64,000 nt of DNA from Streptomyces prunicolor NBRC 13075 (GCF_000367365.1 NZ_BARF01000092.1:58816-122815); one strand, 5' to 3'. Numbered from the stretch's first letter, positions 1 through 8,935 are shown. Made by a program: numbers and translations. The notes: generated by a model not told the origin, from the letters alone.

Positions 1-1
1 C

Positions 2-415
2 GAGCCCGAGTGGGTGAGGATCAAGGGGTGGGAGTACCGACGCGTACACGCCCTTCAGAGCCTGGCACTGCTCTTGTTCGCAGTGGACCGTGATGAGCAG
101 TTGGACGATCCGGCGCTGCTGGCTGTTCTCGCACCGTATGTGCATGTGTACACGCCGGACGTGGGTGGATTCACGCGGGATGGCGAGCTTTTCCACACGA
201 GGAAAGCGGTGGACGCCGCGCTCGCACTGTTCGCCGAGCGCTTCCCCGATGACGGCGGACCACTCAGCCACCTGATCGTCTCCCTGACGTCGCCCAAGGA
301 GAACTGGGTGACGGTGGATCTGCCGTCGATGGACACACCCGACTTCCGCATCGAGCTGGCGCCCGCTCTGGAATGGCTCAACCGCGGGCTCCGGGCAGGG
401 GCGCCGACGCCTTAG
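2..415 (+). CDS. Hypothetical protein, 5' end cut by window edge
   Basis: The frame is open from the first complete codon, so the gene probably begins before the window; the first start codon inside is GTG at 14. The visible 133+ residues form a compact, acidic, soluble protein with no recognised catalytic motif, signal peptide or membrane segment. The C-terminal half (PSMDTPDFRIELAPALEWLNRG) looks like an alpha/beta fold. It converges on the next gene, leaving a 44-base gap. No function can be assigned. Confidence 0.6.
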   Translation, partial: EPEWVRIKGWEYRRVHALQSLALLLFAVDRDEQLDDPALLAVLAPYVHVYTPDVGGFTRDGELFHTRKAVDAALALFAERFPDDGGPLSHLIVSLTSPKENWVTVDLPSMDTPDFRIELAPALEWLNRGLRAGAPTP

Positions 416-459
416 AAGAAGAGGAGGACCCCGGTGAACGGGCGTGCAGCGTCAGGGGG

Positions 460-1119
460 TCAGCGCCACTCCGTGGGGTCGTGCGGGTCGGTGTACGTGC
501 TGGAGATGAACGCGTCGGCCGGAGTGATGGTGAGTCGGTAAGTGTCGGAGAGCACGGTGGCGTCGATACGGCCCGGCGGCCGGGGCAGCAGCAGGCCGAA
601 GGGGAAGCCCTCCGGAAAGCCGGTCTGCTGGTCGGCCCACCAGCGGATCCAGCCGTAGATCACCGACGGGTACAGGCCCACCGGCCCTGGTTCGTCGCTG
701 CGGACCGTGACCGTATAGCCGGCCGGTTCCCACACCGCGGGTGGCTGGACACGCACCCACACCAGCGCCGAGCGATTGCTGGTTACCGCGGCCACGACCA
801 GGGCGCCGGGAAGCGACCGCACCCTCGCCCGCAGTTCCTCCTGAGCGGCATCAACACTGCGGTGATGGCGGGCGTCAGCAACGACGACGGAAGCGCTCTG
901 GACGACCGGCTCCGGACCGATCAGTGACCGGCCGGCTGGGGCCAGCAGATGCAAAGTCCCTTCCGTCTTCGGCGGATGTCCTCCTGCCGGCGCGTGCCAG
1001 TCCACACGGACCCGTACGACCGAGTCCGCACCGGTCTCCACCTGCGTCTCCACATGACCCGCGGCCACAGCCTCGTCCGTCGGCACGTCGATCACGCCCG
1101 GCCCCTCTCCTGCTGCCAT
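460..1119 (-). CDS. Hypothetical protein, 219 aa
   Basis: This complete reading frame with an ATG start has codon use typical of the neighbours. It is soluble and acidic in its first half, with a Trp-rich stretch near residues 160-170 (YGWIRWWADQQTG). There is no signal peptide, membrane segment or recognised domain. Only a weak GGGCGGG lies upstream as a ribosome site, so the start is uncertain. It is transcribed in the same direction as the phosphoesterase operon but 440 bases downstream of its end, so it is probably separate. Function unknown. Confidence 0.6.
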   Translation of the reverse strand: MAAGEGPGVIDVPTDEAVAAGHVETQVETGADSVVRVRVDWHAPAGGHPPKTEGTLHLLAPAGRSLIGPEPVVQSASVVVADARHHRSVDAAQEELRARVRSLPGALVVAAVTSNRSALVWVRVQPPAVWEPAGYTVTVRSDEPGPVGLYPSVIYGWIRWWADQQTGFPEGFPFGLLLPRPPGRIDATVLSDTYRLTITPADAFISSTYTDPHDPTEWR

Positions 1120-1560
1120 GAATCACCCGCCCGGTTCGGCGGATGCACTTCTCCTATCTTCCCCACGCTGCGCAAGTCCAGTGGCCCCACGGCGTTTTGT
1201 CCATCCCTGATGCCCAGGGGACGTGGTCGGTGACCATCAGTCCGTCCTCCGTGATGAGCCGCTGCCCGGACACTTCGGCGGAGGTGAGGCCGAACACCGG
1301 CGGACTGTGGACAAGTGACCTGCTGGGTCAGCGCTTTGTGCGCTCGGCCGGACTGTGCGCGTCGGGTGCCGGTAGAACCGGGTCATGGGCGGCAAGGCGG
1401 AGCACGGCAACAGTGCCGGACCGGTCGCTGGTTCACTCCGATCGCGCGAGTCGGCCAGGCTCATGGGCCCGTCGGCGATGCAGATGCTGAAGTCGCGGAG
1501 CCGGCCGGGTCGGGCTTCCGGCCGGGGCAGCCACCTGACGGAGAGTGCGACGCAGGGCGG
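1120..1560. other. Gene-free stretch, 441 bases
   Basis: Only short overlapping frames on both strands are found here, none with a ribosome site or recognisable protein pattern. It probably holds the promoter of the leftward gene ending at 460 and the 3' flank of the operon to its right. I see no strong hairpin or repeat in it. Confidence 0.5.
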
Positions 1561-2217
1561 CTAGGTGCTGGTCTTACCGCCCAGGGGGATGACGGCGACC
1601 TCCTCCCATGACATCTCCCACCGGCTGTCGCCGTCCGGTGTGGAGTGGGCGGTCCAGCGCACGTCGAGGACGTAGAGGCGGGAGACCTTCAGGGTGGCGT
1701 GGCTGGGCGTGATCGTCCGAAGGGCGCTCTGGAGCGGATCGGAGTCGGCGGCGCGGTGGGCGTAGCCGAGGGCCATGTGGCCTCTTCCGCCCCCGTGAGC
1801 GATCGCCGGCGTGTCGTGCACCGTCCACAGCGCGGCCCGGCACAAGTTCCGCACGGCGGTGAGATGGTGGTCGGGGTAGGTGTCGAGGATGGCGCCGGTG
1901 CGGTTGGCGAGCGGGGACCCGCATAGCACGGTGAAGGGACTGAAGTCGGCGAACCTGGCCGCCAATTCGGCGATGAGGGCGGAGCGCTGGGCATCGGTGA
2001 TCTCCTCGCTCGATGCTGCCGCGTTCATCTCGACGGTGATGTGCACGAGGTCGTCCGACGGGCACCAGATCGGATACTCGCCCAGCACCGGCCTGCATGC
2101 GGCGATCAGTGCGAAGAGGTCCGTGTCCACGGCCGCGTCTGGCCGGATGTACAGGTGAGGTACGGAGACGCCGGACACCCATGGTTTGCCCCGGTAGACG
2201 GGGACGAACGGTTTCAC
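1561..2217 (-). CDS. 2H phosphoesterase / 2'-5' RNA ligase-like protein
   Basis: The protein has 218 residues and both H-x-T motifs of the 2H phosphoesterase superfamily: H59-I-T61 in LVHITVEM and H173-A-T175 in PSHATLKVS. The spacing is normal for the family. Members hydrolyse or form 2',5'- or 2',3'-cyclic phosphate bonds in RNA or nucleotides; the substrate here is unknown. The GTG start overlaps the stop of the upstream gene (GTGA), so translation is coupled. It is the last gene of a leftward set with another H-x-T protein and an EEP-family hydrolase, which hints at shared RNA or nucleotide substrates. Confidence 0.75.
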   Translation of the reverse strand: MKPFVPVYRGKPWVSGVSVPHLYIRPDAAVDTDLFALIAACRPVLGEYPIWCPSDDLVHITVEMNAAASSEEITDAQRSALIAELAARFADFSPFTVLCGSPLANRTGAILDTYPDHHLTAVRNLCRAALWTVHDTPAIAHGGGRGHMALGYAHRAADSDPLQSALRTITPSHATLKVSRLYVLDVRWTAHSTPDGDSRWEMSWEEVAVIPLGGKTST

Positions 2218-2900
2218 GCCGCGACTCGTTCCGTGCGGCCGAGGTGGATCTCACGCACGCGGCGGAACGTGTACTGGTTGTTGACCACGTCCTGGTGCTC
2301 CAGCACGAGCCACACCGACGAGATGGACGCCGACACGCGGCTGCCCGGTCGCAGGCCCCGGCCCAGCTCGGAGGCGAGCCGGTCCGAACGCTCCGCCAGC
2401 GTGGGCGTGTTGGTGTCCAGCAGACCGTACCCACCGGAGATGTGACCCCAAAACCACTCGGCGACGGGCGCCATCGTCAAGCCGGCGTCGCTGCATCCGG
2501 CGCGCAGGCACAGGTAGAACTCGTGCAGTACAGTCTCCGGCCAGACATCCATGACGGCGGCAGACGCGGAAGCCCGCGGCGGGCCGATCTCGATCCCGAA
2601 CGGCACCAAGCCCGCGAGGCATTCCTGGATGAACGGCGCGGCCCGCAGTAGGCGTTCCTCGTCGACGCGCCCGCCGTCCCTGTCGTGCGGTGCCAGCTTC
2701 TCGGCCGTCATGTGCGCGTCGCATTCGGCGACCGGGGTAATGATGTCCGCGTACGGGGTCAGGATCTCGCGGACACGGGCGAGGTAAGCCAGCACGTCGG
2801 GCTGGTCGTGCGGCAGCCACAGTACGTGTGGCCGGACCTGGCCCTCTTCGGAGGCGCCCTCGGGGGCCCACAGCCGCTGCTCGCTCATGAACCGTCTCAT
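2214..2900 (-). CDS. Divergent 2H phosphoesterase-like protein
   Basis: I place the start at ATG 2900 because it follows GGAGG by 7 bases and overlaps the upstream stop (ATGA); longer frames exist but look non-coding. The 228-residue protein opens with RPHVLWLP and has one clear H-x-T motif, H63-M-T65 in DAHMTAEKL. Where the second motif should be, near VSASISSVWLVLEHQ, the histidine is absent. It is therefore either a 2H enzyme that lost one catalytic histidine or a binding-only paralogue of the gene downstream. The 4-base overlaps on both sides show it is co-translated with its neighbours. Confidence 0.6.
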   Translation of the reverse strand: MRRFMSEQRLWAPEGASEEGQVRPHVLWLPHDQPDVLAYLARVREILTPYADIITPVAECDAHMTAEKLAPHDRDGGRVDEERLLRAAPFIQECLAGLVPFGIEIGPPRASASAAVMDVWPETVLHEFYLCLRAGCSDAGLTMAPVAEWFWGHISGGYGLLDTNTPTLAERSDRLASELGRGLRPGSRVSASISSVWLVLEHQDVVNNQYTFRRVREIHLGRTERVAA

Positions 2901-3862
2901 CGGCGGGCCTCCGGCGCAGTGATCAGGGCCGGGTCGAGGGTGGTCCAGACGATCCGGTGGTCGGATCCGGCCAGCGCCGCCGCGCTGTCCAGCACGCCGT
3001 ACGCCGTCAGGGCGGGCGCGACCGGGCGGGATACGAGGATCAGGTCGATCCTGCGCTCGCCCCAGGGATCGGGATCGCCCTGTCCGTCCGCCCAGTGACC
3101 GACCGTCGCCTGCCACGGAGCGCCCAGATGGGCAGCCGCGTCGACCATATAGCCATTGCGCAGCAGCATTTCGGTCTGACGCCGGTCCGCGAGCTGGGTG
3201 CCACCGATCGTGCCGTCCTGCACCTGGTATTCGAGATCGTCGTGCCTCTGGTCCGCGTAGACCTCGGCGTCGTAGTAGCCCAATGTCCCGTCGGGGCACG
3301 GTACTTGGGCGGCGGACAGGGCGTTGAAGTCACCAACGGCGACGGCGGGCTTCACGCCGCCGGTGCGGCGCAGGATCATCTTGATGCGCCGTGCCTCCTC
3401 CGTGCGGTAGAGGGGGCTGCCGGGGTGCCCGTGGTACGAGACCGCGGTGAGGGGTTCGGGGGCGCCGATGTCGAAGGCGGCCGTGGTCAGCCCGTGCCAG
3501 AAGTCGGGGCTGCCCAAGGGGCGGTAGGTGTCGGGGACGATGGCCGCCGTGTTGGGGTTCCACAGTGCGGCTGTGTACCAGGCCCGGTGGGCGTTGGCGG
3601 CCATCGCCATTCCGTGCCACCGGCCGGGGGTGGCGGGGACGGCGGCGGTCAGGCCGCAGTCCTCGGCGAAGGCGGTGATGGTCTGGGCTGCGATGGCATC
3701 CCACTGGGAGCAAGGTATTGCGGCCTCGTCGACCACGACCTCCTGGAGGCCGAGGATGTCGGGGGCGAGTTCCTGAACGGCCTTGACACGGGCGAGCCAG
3801 GCGGTACTGCCGCGGGCGTCGAGGCAGAGTTTGTAGGCGTTGTAGTTGCCTATCTTCAGCAA
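2897..3862 (-). CDS. Endonuclease/exonuclease/phosphatase (EEP) family protein
   Basis: This 321-residue protein has the ordered EEP (DNase I-like) signature: N-terminal IGNYNAY, the metal-binding Glu in LGLQEV, the catalytic Asp/Asn pair in VGDFNAL, a DLI strand and terminal GSDHRIVW. Such enzymes cleave phosphodiester or phosphomonoester bonds in nucleic acid or other phosphorylated substrates. It has no signal peptide, so it should act in the cytoplasm. The start is TTG at 3862, supported by AAGGA eight bases upstream. It appears to be the first gene of a three-gene coupled operon with the two 2H-type proteins. Confidence 0.85.
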   Translation of the reverse strand: MLKIGNYNAYKLCLDARGSTAWLARVKAVQELAPDILGLQEVVVDEAAIPCSQWDAIAAQTITAFAEDCGLTAAVPATPGRWHGMAMAANAHRAWYTAALWNPNTAAIVPDTYRPLGSPDFWHGLTTAAFDIGAPEPLTAVSYHGHPGSPLYRTEEARRIKMILRRTGGVKPAVAVGDFNALSAAQVPCPDGTLGYYDAEVYADQRHDDLEYQVQDGTIGGTQLADRRQTEMLLRNGYMVDAAAHLGAPWQATVGHWADGQGDPDPWGERRIDLILVSRPVAPALTAYGVLDSAAALAGSDHRIVWTTLDPALITAPEARR

Positions 3863-4285
3863 CGCGAAGTCCTTTCAGAGACGGCGAGTTGACACGGGCA
3901 GGCGGTCAGGAAGCAGGTGGTGGATGTGTGATCGGGTAGCCGTCTTCCAGCGCCACTGCGCCGTCGGTGCTCCGGTCCTCGGGGCGTGGGCGAGTCGGGT
4001 TCCGGTGGAGTTACTGCCGCAGGATGGTGCCTTTGCGGGCCGCCGCTCTGCGCTCCCTGCGTACGGCCCGCGCCAGCGTCGACTGCAGAGGTATGAACGG
4101 CGTTTGCTCGGTTGGGAGTTGACGGGTGTCGGGCACGGACTCGACTGCTCCTTCTGGCGAAGAATGTAGGGAGGGCGGGGCAGTGGATGGTCCTGTGTCA
4201 GGCGGCGAAGGCGATCGGGGGCAGCGGGTCGAAGCGCCGCCTCAGGCTCCGTAACCAATGCGAGACGTCAGCGTGCAGGCTCCAG
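3863..4285. other. Intergenic region, 423 bases
   Basis: It lies between two leftward EEP-family genes and should contain the promoter of the three-gene operon starting at 3862. A 127-codon leftward frame (3875-4258) fills much of it. That product is rich in Arg, Pro and Ser with no structured pattern and has no ribosome site, so I do not call it a gene. Confidence 0.45.
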
Positions 4286-5182
4286 TCAGTTGGGGATGCT
4301 CATCAGGCGGTCGACTTGGTCGAGGTCCCAGCGGGTGATGGTGAGAGCATGGTCGGTCCACCGCCGTATGTCGGGGGTGTCGATGACCTCGAAGCCGAGC
4401 AGGGCCGACGCCAGGTCAGGGGTGCTGAGTTGCCAGTCGATGCGCTGCGGGGGACCTTGATCGGTTCGCTGGAGGCTGGCGGTCGGGGCCAGGGCCTGGC
4501 TCTGGCCCCGGACGGTGGCGGCGTGGCGGGCGAGGTCGGTGAAGACCGGCTGTCGGCCGCCTGTGAGGATCTCGCTCGGTCGCGTGTCCCAGACGCGCAG
4601 GCCGAACCGCTCGATGGTGCGGTGCTGATAGTGGATGCGGTCCTTGACCTGTCGCCGTCTAAGCTTCTTGCTGATCTCGGCGCGGCGGCGGACGAAGCTG
4701 TTGCCGTCCATTCCGATCAGGACGGTGTGGCCATGGTCGGCGTAGGTGGTGAGCCGGCGGGCCTCGGTGGCCTTCTGGTCGGGGTCGAAGTGGCACAGGT
4801 GGGCCGAGCCGAGATGCAGGGTTCTGGGGCGACCTTTGCGGCGGACCTGCACGTGGCAGATTTGTTTCCAGCCCAGATCGTCGTTGGTGTGGGCCACGAT
4901 GTCGAAGAGGCGTGGGTCGACCATCACCCCGGTGGGGTTTTTACTGCGGCCCTCGCGCTCCTCGCCCATGAATGGGATCAGGCCGCCGAGCGCGTGTGCT
5001 TCCGCGTACAGGGCGCGTTTGCCGTCGGCGCCCGCTCCTGACAGTTCCTGGCGGAAGACGATGTGCGGTTTGTACCGCGCGAGGATCTCAACCGGGCTGG
5101 GAGAGTGGTTCCTGCCGTCGACCGGAGCGCGGCCGTTCTTCTGGATGTTCCAGGACGCGGCCACGAGCACGTTGGGCGTCAT
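4286..5182 (-). CDS. Second EEP-family hydrolase
   Basis: This 298-residue protein carries EEP landmarks: ASWNIQKNG at the N-terminus, Glu in VFRQEL, the Asp/Asn centre in LIGMDGNSF, a RIDWQLSTPD strand and TDHALTITRW near the end. It is only distantly related to the EEP protein encoded at 2897. Central basic stretches (RRRAEISKKLRRRQVKDR) would suit nucleic-acid binding. An ATG with GAGGAGG six bases upstream fixes the start. It sits upstream of the 2H/EEP operon, 424 bases away, with its own promoter likely near 5200. Confidence 0.8.
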   Translation of the reverse strand: MTPNVLVAASWNIQKNGRAPVDGRNHSPSPVEILARYKPHIVFRQELSGAGADGKRALYAEAHALGGLIPFMGEEREGRSKNPTGVMVDPRLFDIVAHTNDDLGWKQICHVQVRRKGRPRTLHLGSAHLCHFDPDQKATEARRLTTYADHGHTVLIGMDGNSFVRRRAEISKKLRRRQVKDRIHYQHRTIERFGLRVWDTRPSEILTGGRQPVFTDLARHAATVRGQSQALAPTASLQRTDQGPPQRIDWQLSTPDLASALLGFEVIDTPDIRRWTDHALTITRWDLDQVDRLMSIPN

Positions 5183-5561
5183 GTGGTCCTCCTCGTTCTA
5201 GATCAGCAGCGGCGGGCACGGGACAGGGCGGCAAGGTGGGTGGCACGACAGTCCAGGGGCGGGCCGTGCCAACCGTGTTCGTCAGGCCCAGTAACCGAGG
5301 TCAGGGGGGTTCGATGGTCGGCCAACTCGGCTTACTGCAGGTGGTGTTGAACCTCACCGACGCAGGGGCGGACGGTGTCCCGGCCGAAGAAGTAGCCGTG
5401 GAAACTGCTGCGGGCGGGCACTCACCGGACGGTTCGAGACCGACCTCGGTGTACAAACACCCGCCCTTCTCTCAACTGGCACACCACGTGAAGGGTTGTC
5501 GCGCCGTCCCAGGGGGCGGAGGCTGCCGGGAACGGGACTCGCGCCCAGTGTCACCAACACC
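5183..5561. other. Intergenic region, 379 bases
   Basis: This stretch separates the second EEP gene from the DUF6082 gene. It contains only short frames without ribosome sites. It presumably carries the promoter of the EEP gene starting at 5182; no repeat or strong terminator was recognised. Confidence 0.45.
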
Positions 5562-6035
5562 TCAGCCAGCGGTACCCGAGCCGGGCTGTGGCAGGACCGC
5601 TCCGGTTTCGGCTTGGTAGGCCGCCTCCAGGAGCCGGTGGAAGCGGCGACCGCAGCCGTCACTTGCCGCATGGGCTCGCCTTTCTCGTACGCGGATCCAC
5701 CACTCCCGGCCCTCGGGCGTGGCGAACAGGGCACCCGCTGCGTCATGTACCCCATCGGCCGACAGGGTGCCGACGCGATGCAGCGCCTCCCACGCCGCGA
5801 CCCATGCGTTGCGGTGCACGTGAAGGCGGCGCTCGCGGGGGTCGAGCGGCGTCAGGCTGCCCCAGATCTCGCGAAGTCCAGGTCGCTCGACCTGAGTGGC
5901 GAGCAGCCGCTGGTGTATCCGTGCGCTCTCCAGGACGGTCCAGTCGCGGTGACGGCGCTCGCTGAGGATGAGGTGGGCAATGCCCGTGCCCGCGATGGTG
6001 AACAACGCGGCGGTCATTACACGGTTGCTGCGCAT
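5562..6035 (-). CDS. DUF6082-like small membrane-anchored protein
   Basis: This 157-residue protein has an N-terminal hydrophobic segment (residues 7-24, MTAALFTIAGTGIAHLIL) followed by a charged helical domain containing RNAWVAAWEALHRVGTL and GREWWIRVRERR. The layout matches the DUF6082 family common in Streptomyces, whose function is not known. The start is ATG with GAAGGA upstream. It overlaps the end of the DUF5753 gene by 19 bases, so the two are one transcription unit. The family call is by pattern memory only. Confidence 0.6.
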   Translation of the reverse strand: MRSNRVMTAALFTIAGTGIAHLILSERRHRDWTVLESARIHQRLLATQVERPGLREIWGSLTPLDPRERRLHVHRNAWVAAWEALHRVGTLSADGVHDAAGALFATPEGREWWIRVRERRAHAASDGCGRRFHRLLEAAYQAETGAVLPQPGSGTAG

Positions 6036-6667
6036 GGGAGATCACTTCCTTCTCTGACGTCGGCCAGGTCTGCAGACGTCGGTGCGAGCACGTTTTGAAG
6101 CCCCAACAGGTGCTGGGAAGCTGAGGTCCCGGCGAGGGCGAGCCGATAGAGCCGCGCAAATGCGGCGGTGTAACGGGAGGTCTGCTCACGGTGTTCAAGG
6201 ACAACCGGCTTCGGGGTGACAGGGAGGACGACCCGGTGGCTGTCGATGATCACAAAGGGCTCCATGGGGAGTTCCTCCGGCCTGCGGCCCGCGTGCAGGG
6301 GAATCAGCGACACCGAGAGGTTCGTCGCCGGGCGGAGAAGTCCCAATAGGTGGCCGATCTGGGCGCGCATGACGTCGCGCCCGCCAACCTGGTGGTGAAG
6401 CACCGATTCCTCAAGCACGAACGCGACGGGTACGCCGTTCGGAAGAACGGCTTCGTCGTGACCGCATTCCCGGGCAAGCGGATACGAGCGAACGGCCTCC
6501 CGATATCCGTAGATCTGCAAGGGTCCCGGCACCAGAGTGGAGGCGTAAATCCGGATACGCCGTGCTCCATGCCATGGCACTCCCCAAATGGTGGGCCTGC
6601 CCGGGCCTGACGCGTGCCTCGCCCCGTCCGCGTTCAGTCGTTCGTCACTTCGCATGGTCACTGCCAT
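6017..6667 (-). CDS. DUF5753 protein lacking its helix-turn-helix domain
   Basis: Residues from about 40 onward match the DUF5753 ligand/partner domain of Streptomyces XRE regulators: the VPGPLQIYGYREAV version of the VPGLLQT motif, a VLEESVLHH segment, and SLIPLHAGRRPEE followed by FVIID. The usual 70-80 residue N-terminal HTH is missing; the first 38 residues show no HTH pattern. It is either a truncated regulator or a DNA-binding-deficient partner. It overlaps the DUF6082 gene and is 103 bases from the ABC exporter stop. The start is uncertain (ATG 6667 or 6655). Confidence 0.65.
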   Translation of the reverse strand: MAVTMRSDERLNADGARHASGPGRPTIWGVPWHGARRIRIYASTLVPGPLQIYGYREAVRSYPLARECGHDEAVLPNGVPVAFVLEESVLHHQVGGRDVMRAQIGHLLGLLRPATNLSVSLIPLHAGRRPEELPMEPFVIIDSHRVVLPVTPKPVVLEHREQTSRYTAAFARLYRLALAGTSASQHLLGLQNVLAPTSADLADVREGSDLPCAATV

Positions 6668-6769
6668 CGCGACCGTCGTCCGTCAGGGCCAGACCGGTGG
6701 GGCTTCCGCTTCTCTCGCGCAACGTCGTCTCTGCTCATCTAGGAAGCCTTCTCGCTGGTGTCGAATCGT

Positions 6770-8740
6770 TCAGAACAAGGCGGACTGGTTCGGCGACGCG
6801 TCCTCGTCGGAGCTAACCTGCGCGGGAACGCGGCCGGTGCGCTCGTTTTGGAGATCCCACAGTTCGCGGAACAACCCGTCCTCCTGGGCCAGCAGTTCGT
6901 CGGGGGTGCCGTGTTGGATGACGCGGCCTTTGTCCAGAACGAAAATGCGGTCGGCGACGGTCACGTTGGTGAGCCGATGGGTGACCAGGACGACCGCTCG
7001 GTCGGTCGCGAGGCGGCGCAGCCCGGTGAAGATGCGGTGCTCGGCCCGCGGGTCGAGGGCCGCGGTCGGTTCGTCCAGGACGAGCAGTCCGGCCGGCCGG
7101 TGGAAGGCTCGGGCGAGCGCGATTCTCTGCCACTGTCCACCGGACAGTTCCTGCCCTCCCCACCATTCCTTGGCGAGCAGGGTGTTCAAGCCGCTGCGCA
7201 GCCCGTCGACGACCTCGTCGGCGCCTGCAGCATGCGCTGCCGCGAGCACCGCGGTGTCCCCGTCCTCGGTGGCCTGGCCGAGGGTGATGTTCTCCCTCGC
7301 CGACAGAGGCCAGCTCGCGTAGGACTGCGGTACGACGGCAACACGCTCCCAGGTGGCATGCGCGTCCAGGCCCCTGGTATCGGCGCCATCCCAGGTGACG
7401 GTTCCCTGATCGGGGAGATACAGCGCCGAAAGGATCTTGCTGAGGGTGGTCTTGCCCGAGCCGTTCTCCCCCACCAGCGCGACGACTTCGCCGCGCCGGA
7501 CTTCCAAGGAGACGTCGTCGAGGGCGGGATGGTCAGCGCTTGGATACTGGAAGGTGATGTTCTCGGCCCGTACGACCGTGGGCGCGGCCGGCACCCGAGG
7601 ACCGCGGTCGATGCGGTGTCCGCCGGCTTCGTCGATGAAATCCGCCCAGTCGTCCAAGTACATACCTGTACGGAAGAGTTGGGCTCCGTAGCCGACGATC
7701 CCGTCCAGTCCCGCGCTGACGCGGCCCAGAGCGAGAAACGCCGTGCCGAGGGCGGCGACCGAGATCTGCCCGGCGGATACCAGCAGCGCTAGTGCCACCC
7801 ACACCACCGCGTGGGCAAGACCTCCTGCCACCCCACCCACCAGGGAGATCTTGGCGGAGTGCCAAGTGGCCTGATCGGTCGTCGTGTCGATCCGTGCCCC
7901 GGCCGTGCGGTACTTGTCGAGCAGGAAGGGTGCCATGGTGCCGGAGCGGACCTGGTCGGCGGTCTGCTTGTCGACCAGGTACCAGCGCAGCATGCCCAGG
8001 AGCCGCCGGTCCTTCGACGTGGCGAGCGAGGCGATGTAGCTGAGGCGTGCTGCTCGCACGCTGGCCAGGCCTTTCGGTAGGGCGGCCAGAACAAGCAGCG
8101 GCAGGAGGATGGGATGCACAGCGGTCAAGACGAACGCCGAGGCGACCAGCGATGCCGATGCGGCAAGGATGTACTGGGCTTGAGTGAGAAGGTCCCTGGA
8201 GACCTCTACACCCCGGTCGGCAGCGTCCCACCGGTCGTTGTATCCGGGGTTGTCGTACGCGGCAAGTTCCGCCTTGGTCGCCGCGTCGAGGAGTTCGAGT
8301 TCGGCCTCGCGGGCAATACGCGGGGCGAGCCGGGCAGACAGCGCCGTGGAGACGATGCCGAGCAGGGCACGCAGACCGATGGCCCCCGACAGGACCATAA
8401 GGGACGGTACGGCGGAGCGGATCTGGTCGCCGCTGATGTGCTGGGAGGCGATCAGCGGCTTGATCACGCCGGTGGTGGCCATCAGCCCGAACGCCTCCAA
8501 CACCCCCGAGAGGAGCTGGACGCCGAGCAGGGCGATGACCGCGGCACGGTCGACCTGCCATCCCAGTGCGAGGGATCGGCGGATCAGTTGGGGCAGGCGT
8601 CGGGCCATCGCGCGGGTGGTGATCGCGTTGGCGGCTTCGATGCGGCGGTCGCCGGGGATGACAAACTTCAGTTCCTCGTCCGGCATCTCCGCCTCACCAG
8701 TGGGCGGGGTTGTGCCAGAGGGCTTCGGGATGGTTGTCAT
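6770..8740 (-). CDS. ABC exporter, fused permease and ATPase
   Basis: This 656-residue half-transporter has an N-terminal membrane domain of about six helices (residues ~50-330) and a C-terminal ATPase. The nucleotide-binding parts are all present: Walker A GENGSGKT, Q-loop VVPQS, signature LSGGQ, Walker B LLVLDEP and H-loop VTHR. Such homodimers export lipids, peptides or small metabolites. ATG 8740 is preferred over the longer frame because it follows GGAGGG and overlaps (TGATG) the stop of a small upstream frame. Neighbouring APH-fold kinases suggest export of, or self-protection from, a modified compound, but the substrate is unknown. Confidence 0.88.
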   Translation of the reverse strand: MTTIPKPSGTTPPTGEAEMPDEELKFVIPGDRRIEAANAITTRAMARRLPQLIRRSLALGWQVDRAAVIALLGVQLLSGVLEAFGLMATTGVIKPLIASQHISGDQIRSAVPSLMVLSGAIGLRALLGIVSTALSARLAPRIAREAELELLDAATKAELAAYDNPGYNDRWDAADRGVEVSRDLLTQAQYILAASASLVASAFVLTAVHPILLPLLVLAALPKGLASVRAARLSYIASLATSKDRRLLGMLRWYLVDKQTADQVRSGTMAPFLLDKYRTAGARIDTTTDQATWHSAKISLVGGVAGGLAHAVVWVALALLVSAGQISVAALGTAFLALGRVSAGLDGIVGYGAQLFRTGMYLDDWADFIDEAGGHRIDRGPRVPAAPTVVRAENITFQYPSADHPALDDVSLEVRRGEVVALVGENGSGKTTLSKILSALYLPDQGTVTWDGADTRGLDAHATWERVAVVPQSYASWPLSARENITLGQATEDGDTAVLAAAHAAGADEVVDGLRSGLNTLLAKEWWGGQELSGGQWQRIALARAFHRPAGLLVLDEPTAALDPRAEHRIFTGLRRLATDRAVVLVTHRLTNVTVADRIFVLDKGRVIQHGTPDELLAQEDGLFRELWDLQNERTGRVPAQVSSDEDASPNQSALF

Positions 8741-8853
8741 CAGCTCCAGCCCTCCGCAGATACACGGTTCCCGGCAAAGGTCGTAGGGAAGCCCAGCACT
8801 GGCTGTTTGTGGATGATGACCAGGTACAAGCCGATCACTGTTCGATACGCCAA
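8740..8853 (-). CDS. Candidate 37-residue ORF coupled to ABC exporter
   Basis: A TTG start at 8853 follows AGGGGG at 5 bases and opens a 37-codon frame whose TGA shares its last base with the exporter's ATG (TGATG). The product begins AYRTVIGLYLVIIHKQPVLG and ends SAEGWS. It has a hydrophobic strand-like half, then Gly/Thr/Asn-rich sequence, and no Cys. The coupling geometry argues for translation. It could be a small peptide related to the exporter, a leader frame that sets exporter translation, or the truncated first strands of a Nudix protein, which it faintly resembles. Confidence 0.4.
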   Translation of the reverse strand: MAYRTVIGLYLVIIHKQPVLGFPTTFAGNRVSAEGWS

Positions 8854-8935
8854 GGTGTCCCCCTGTATGCCGAATACGGTTGACGCCGTTGCTCAACGCC
8901 CTTGGAGTGCGGTGCAGTTGATAGCTGCGGGATGG

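Noticed and set aside
3875..4258. 127-codon leftward frame between the EEP genes
   Set aside because: Arg/Pro/Ser-rich with no ribosome site; reads as non-coding.
8740..8896. N-terminal extension of the ABC exporter to 8896
   Set aside because: The added 52 residues include no membrane or domain pattern, and a good ribosome site and TGATG coupling point to ATG 8740.
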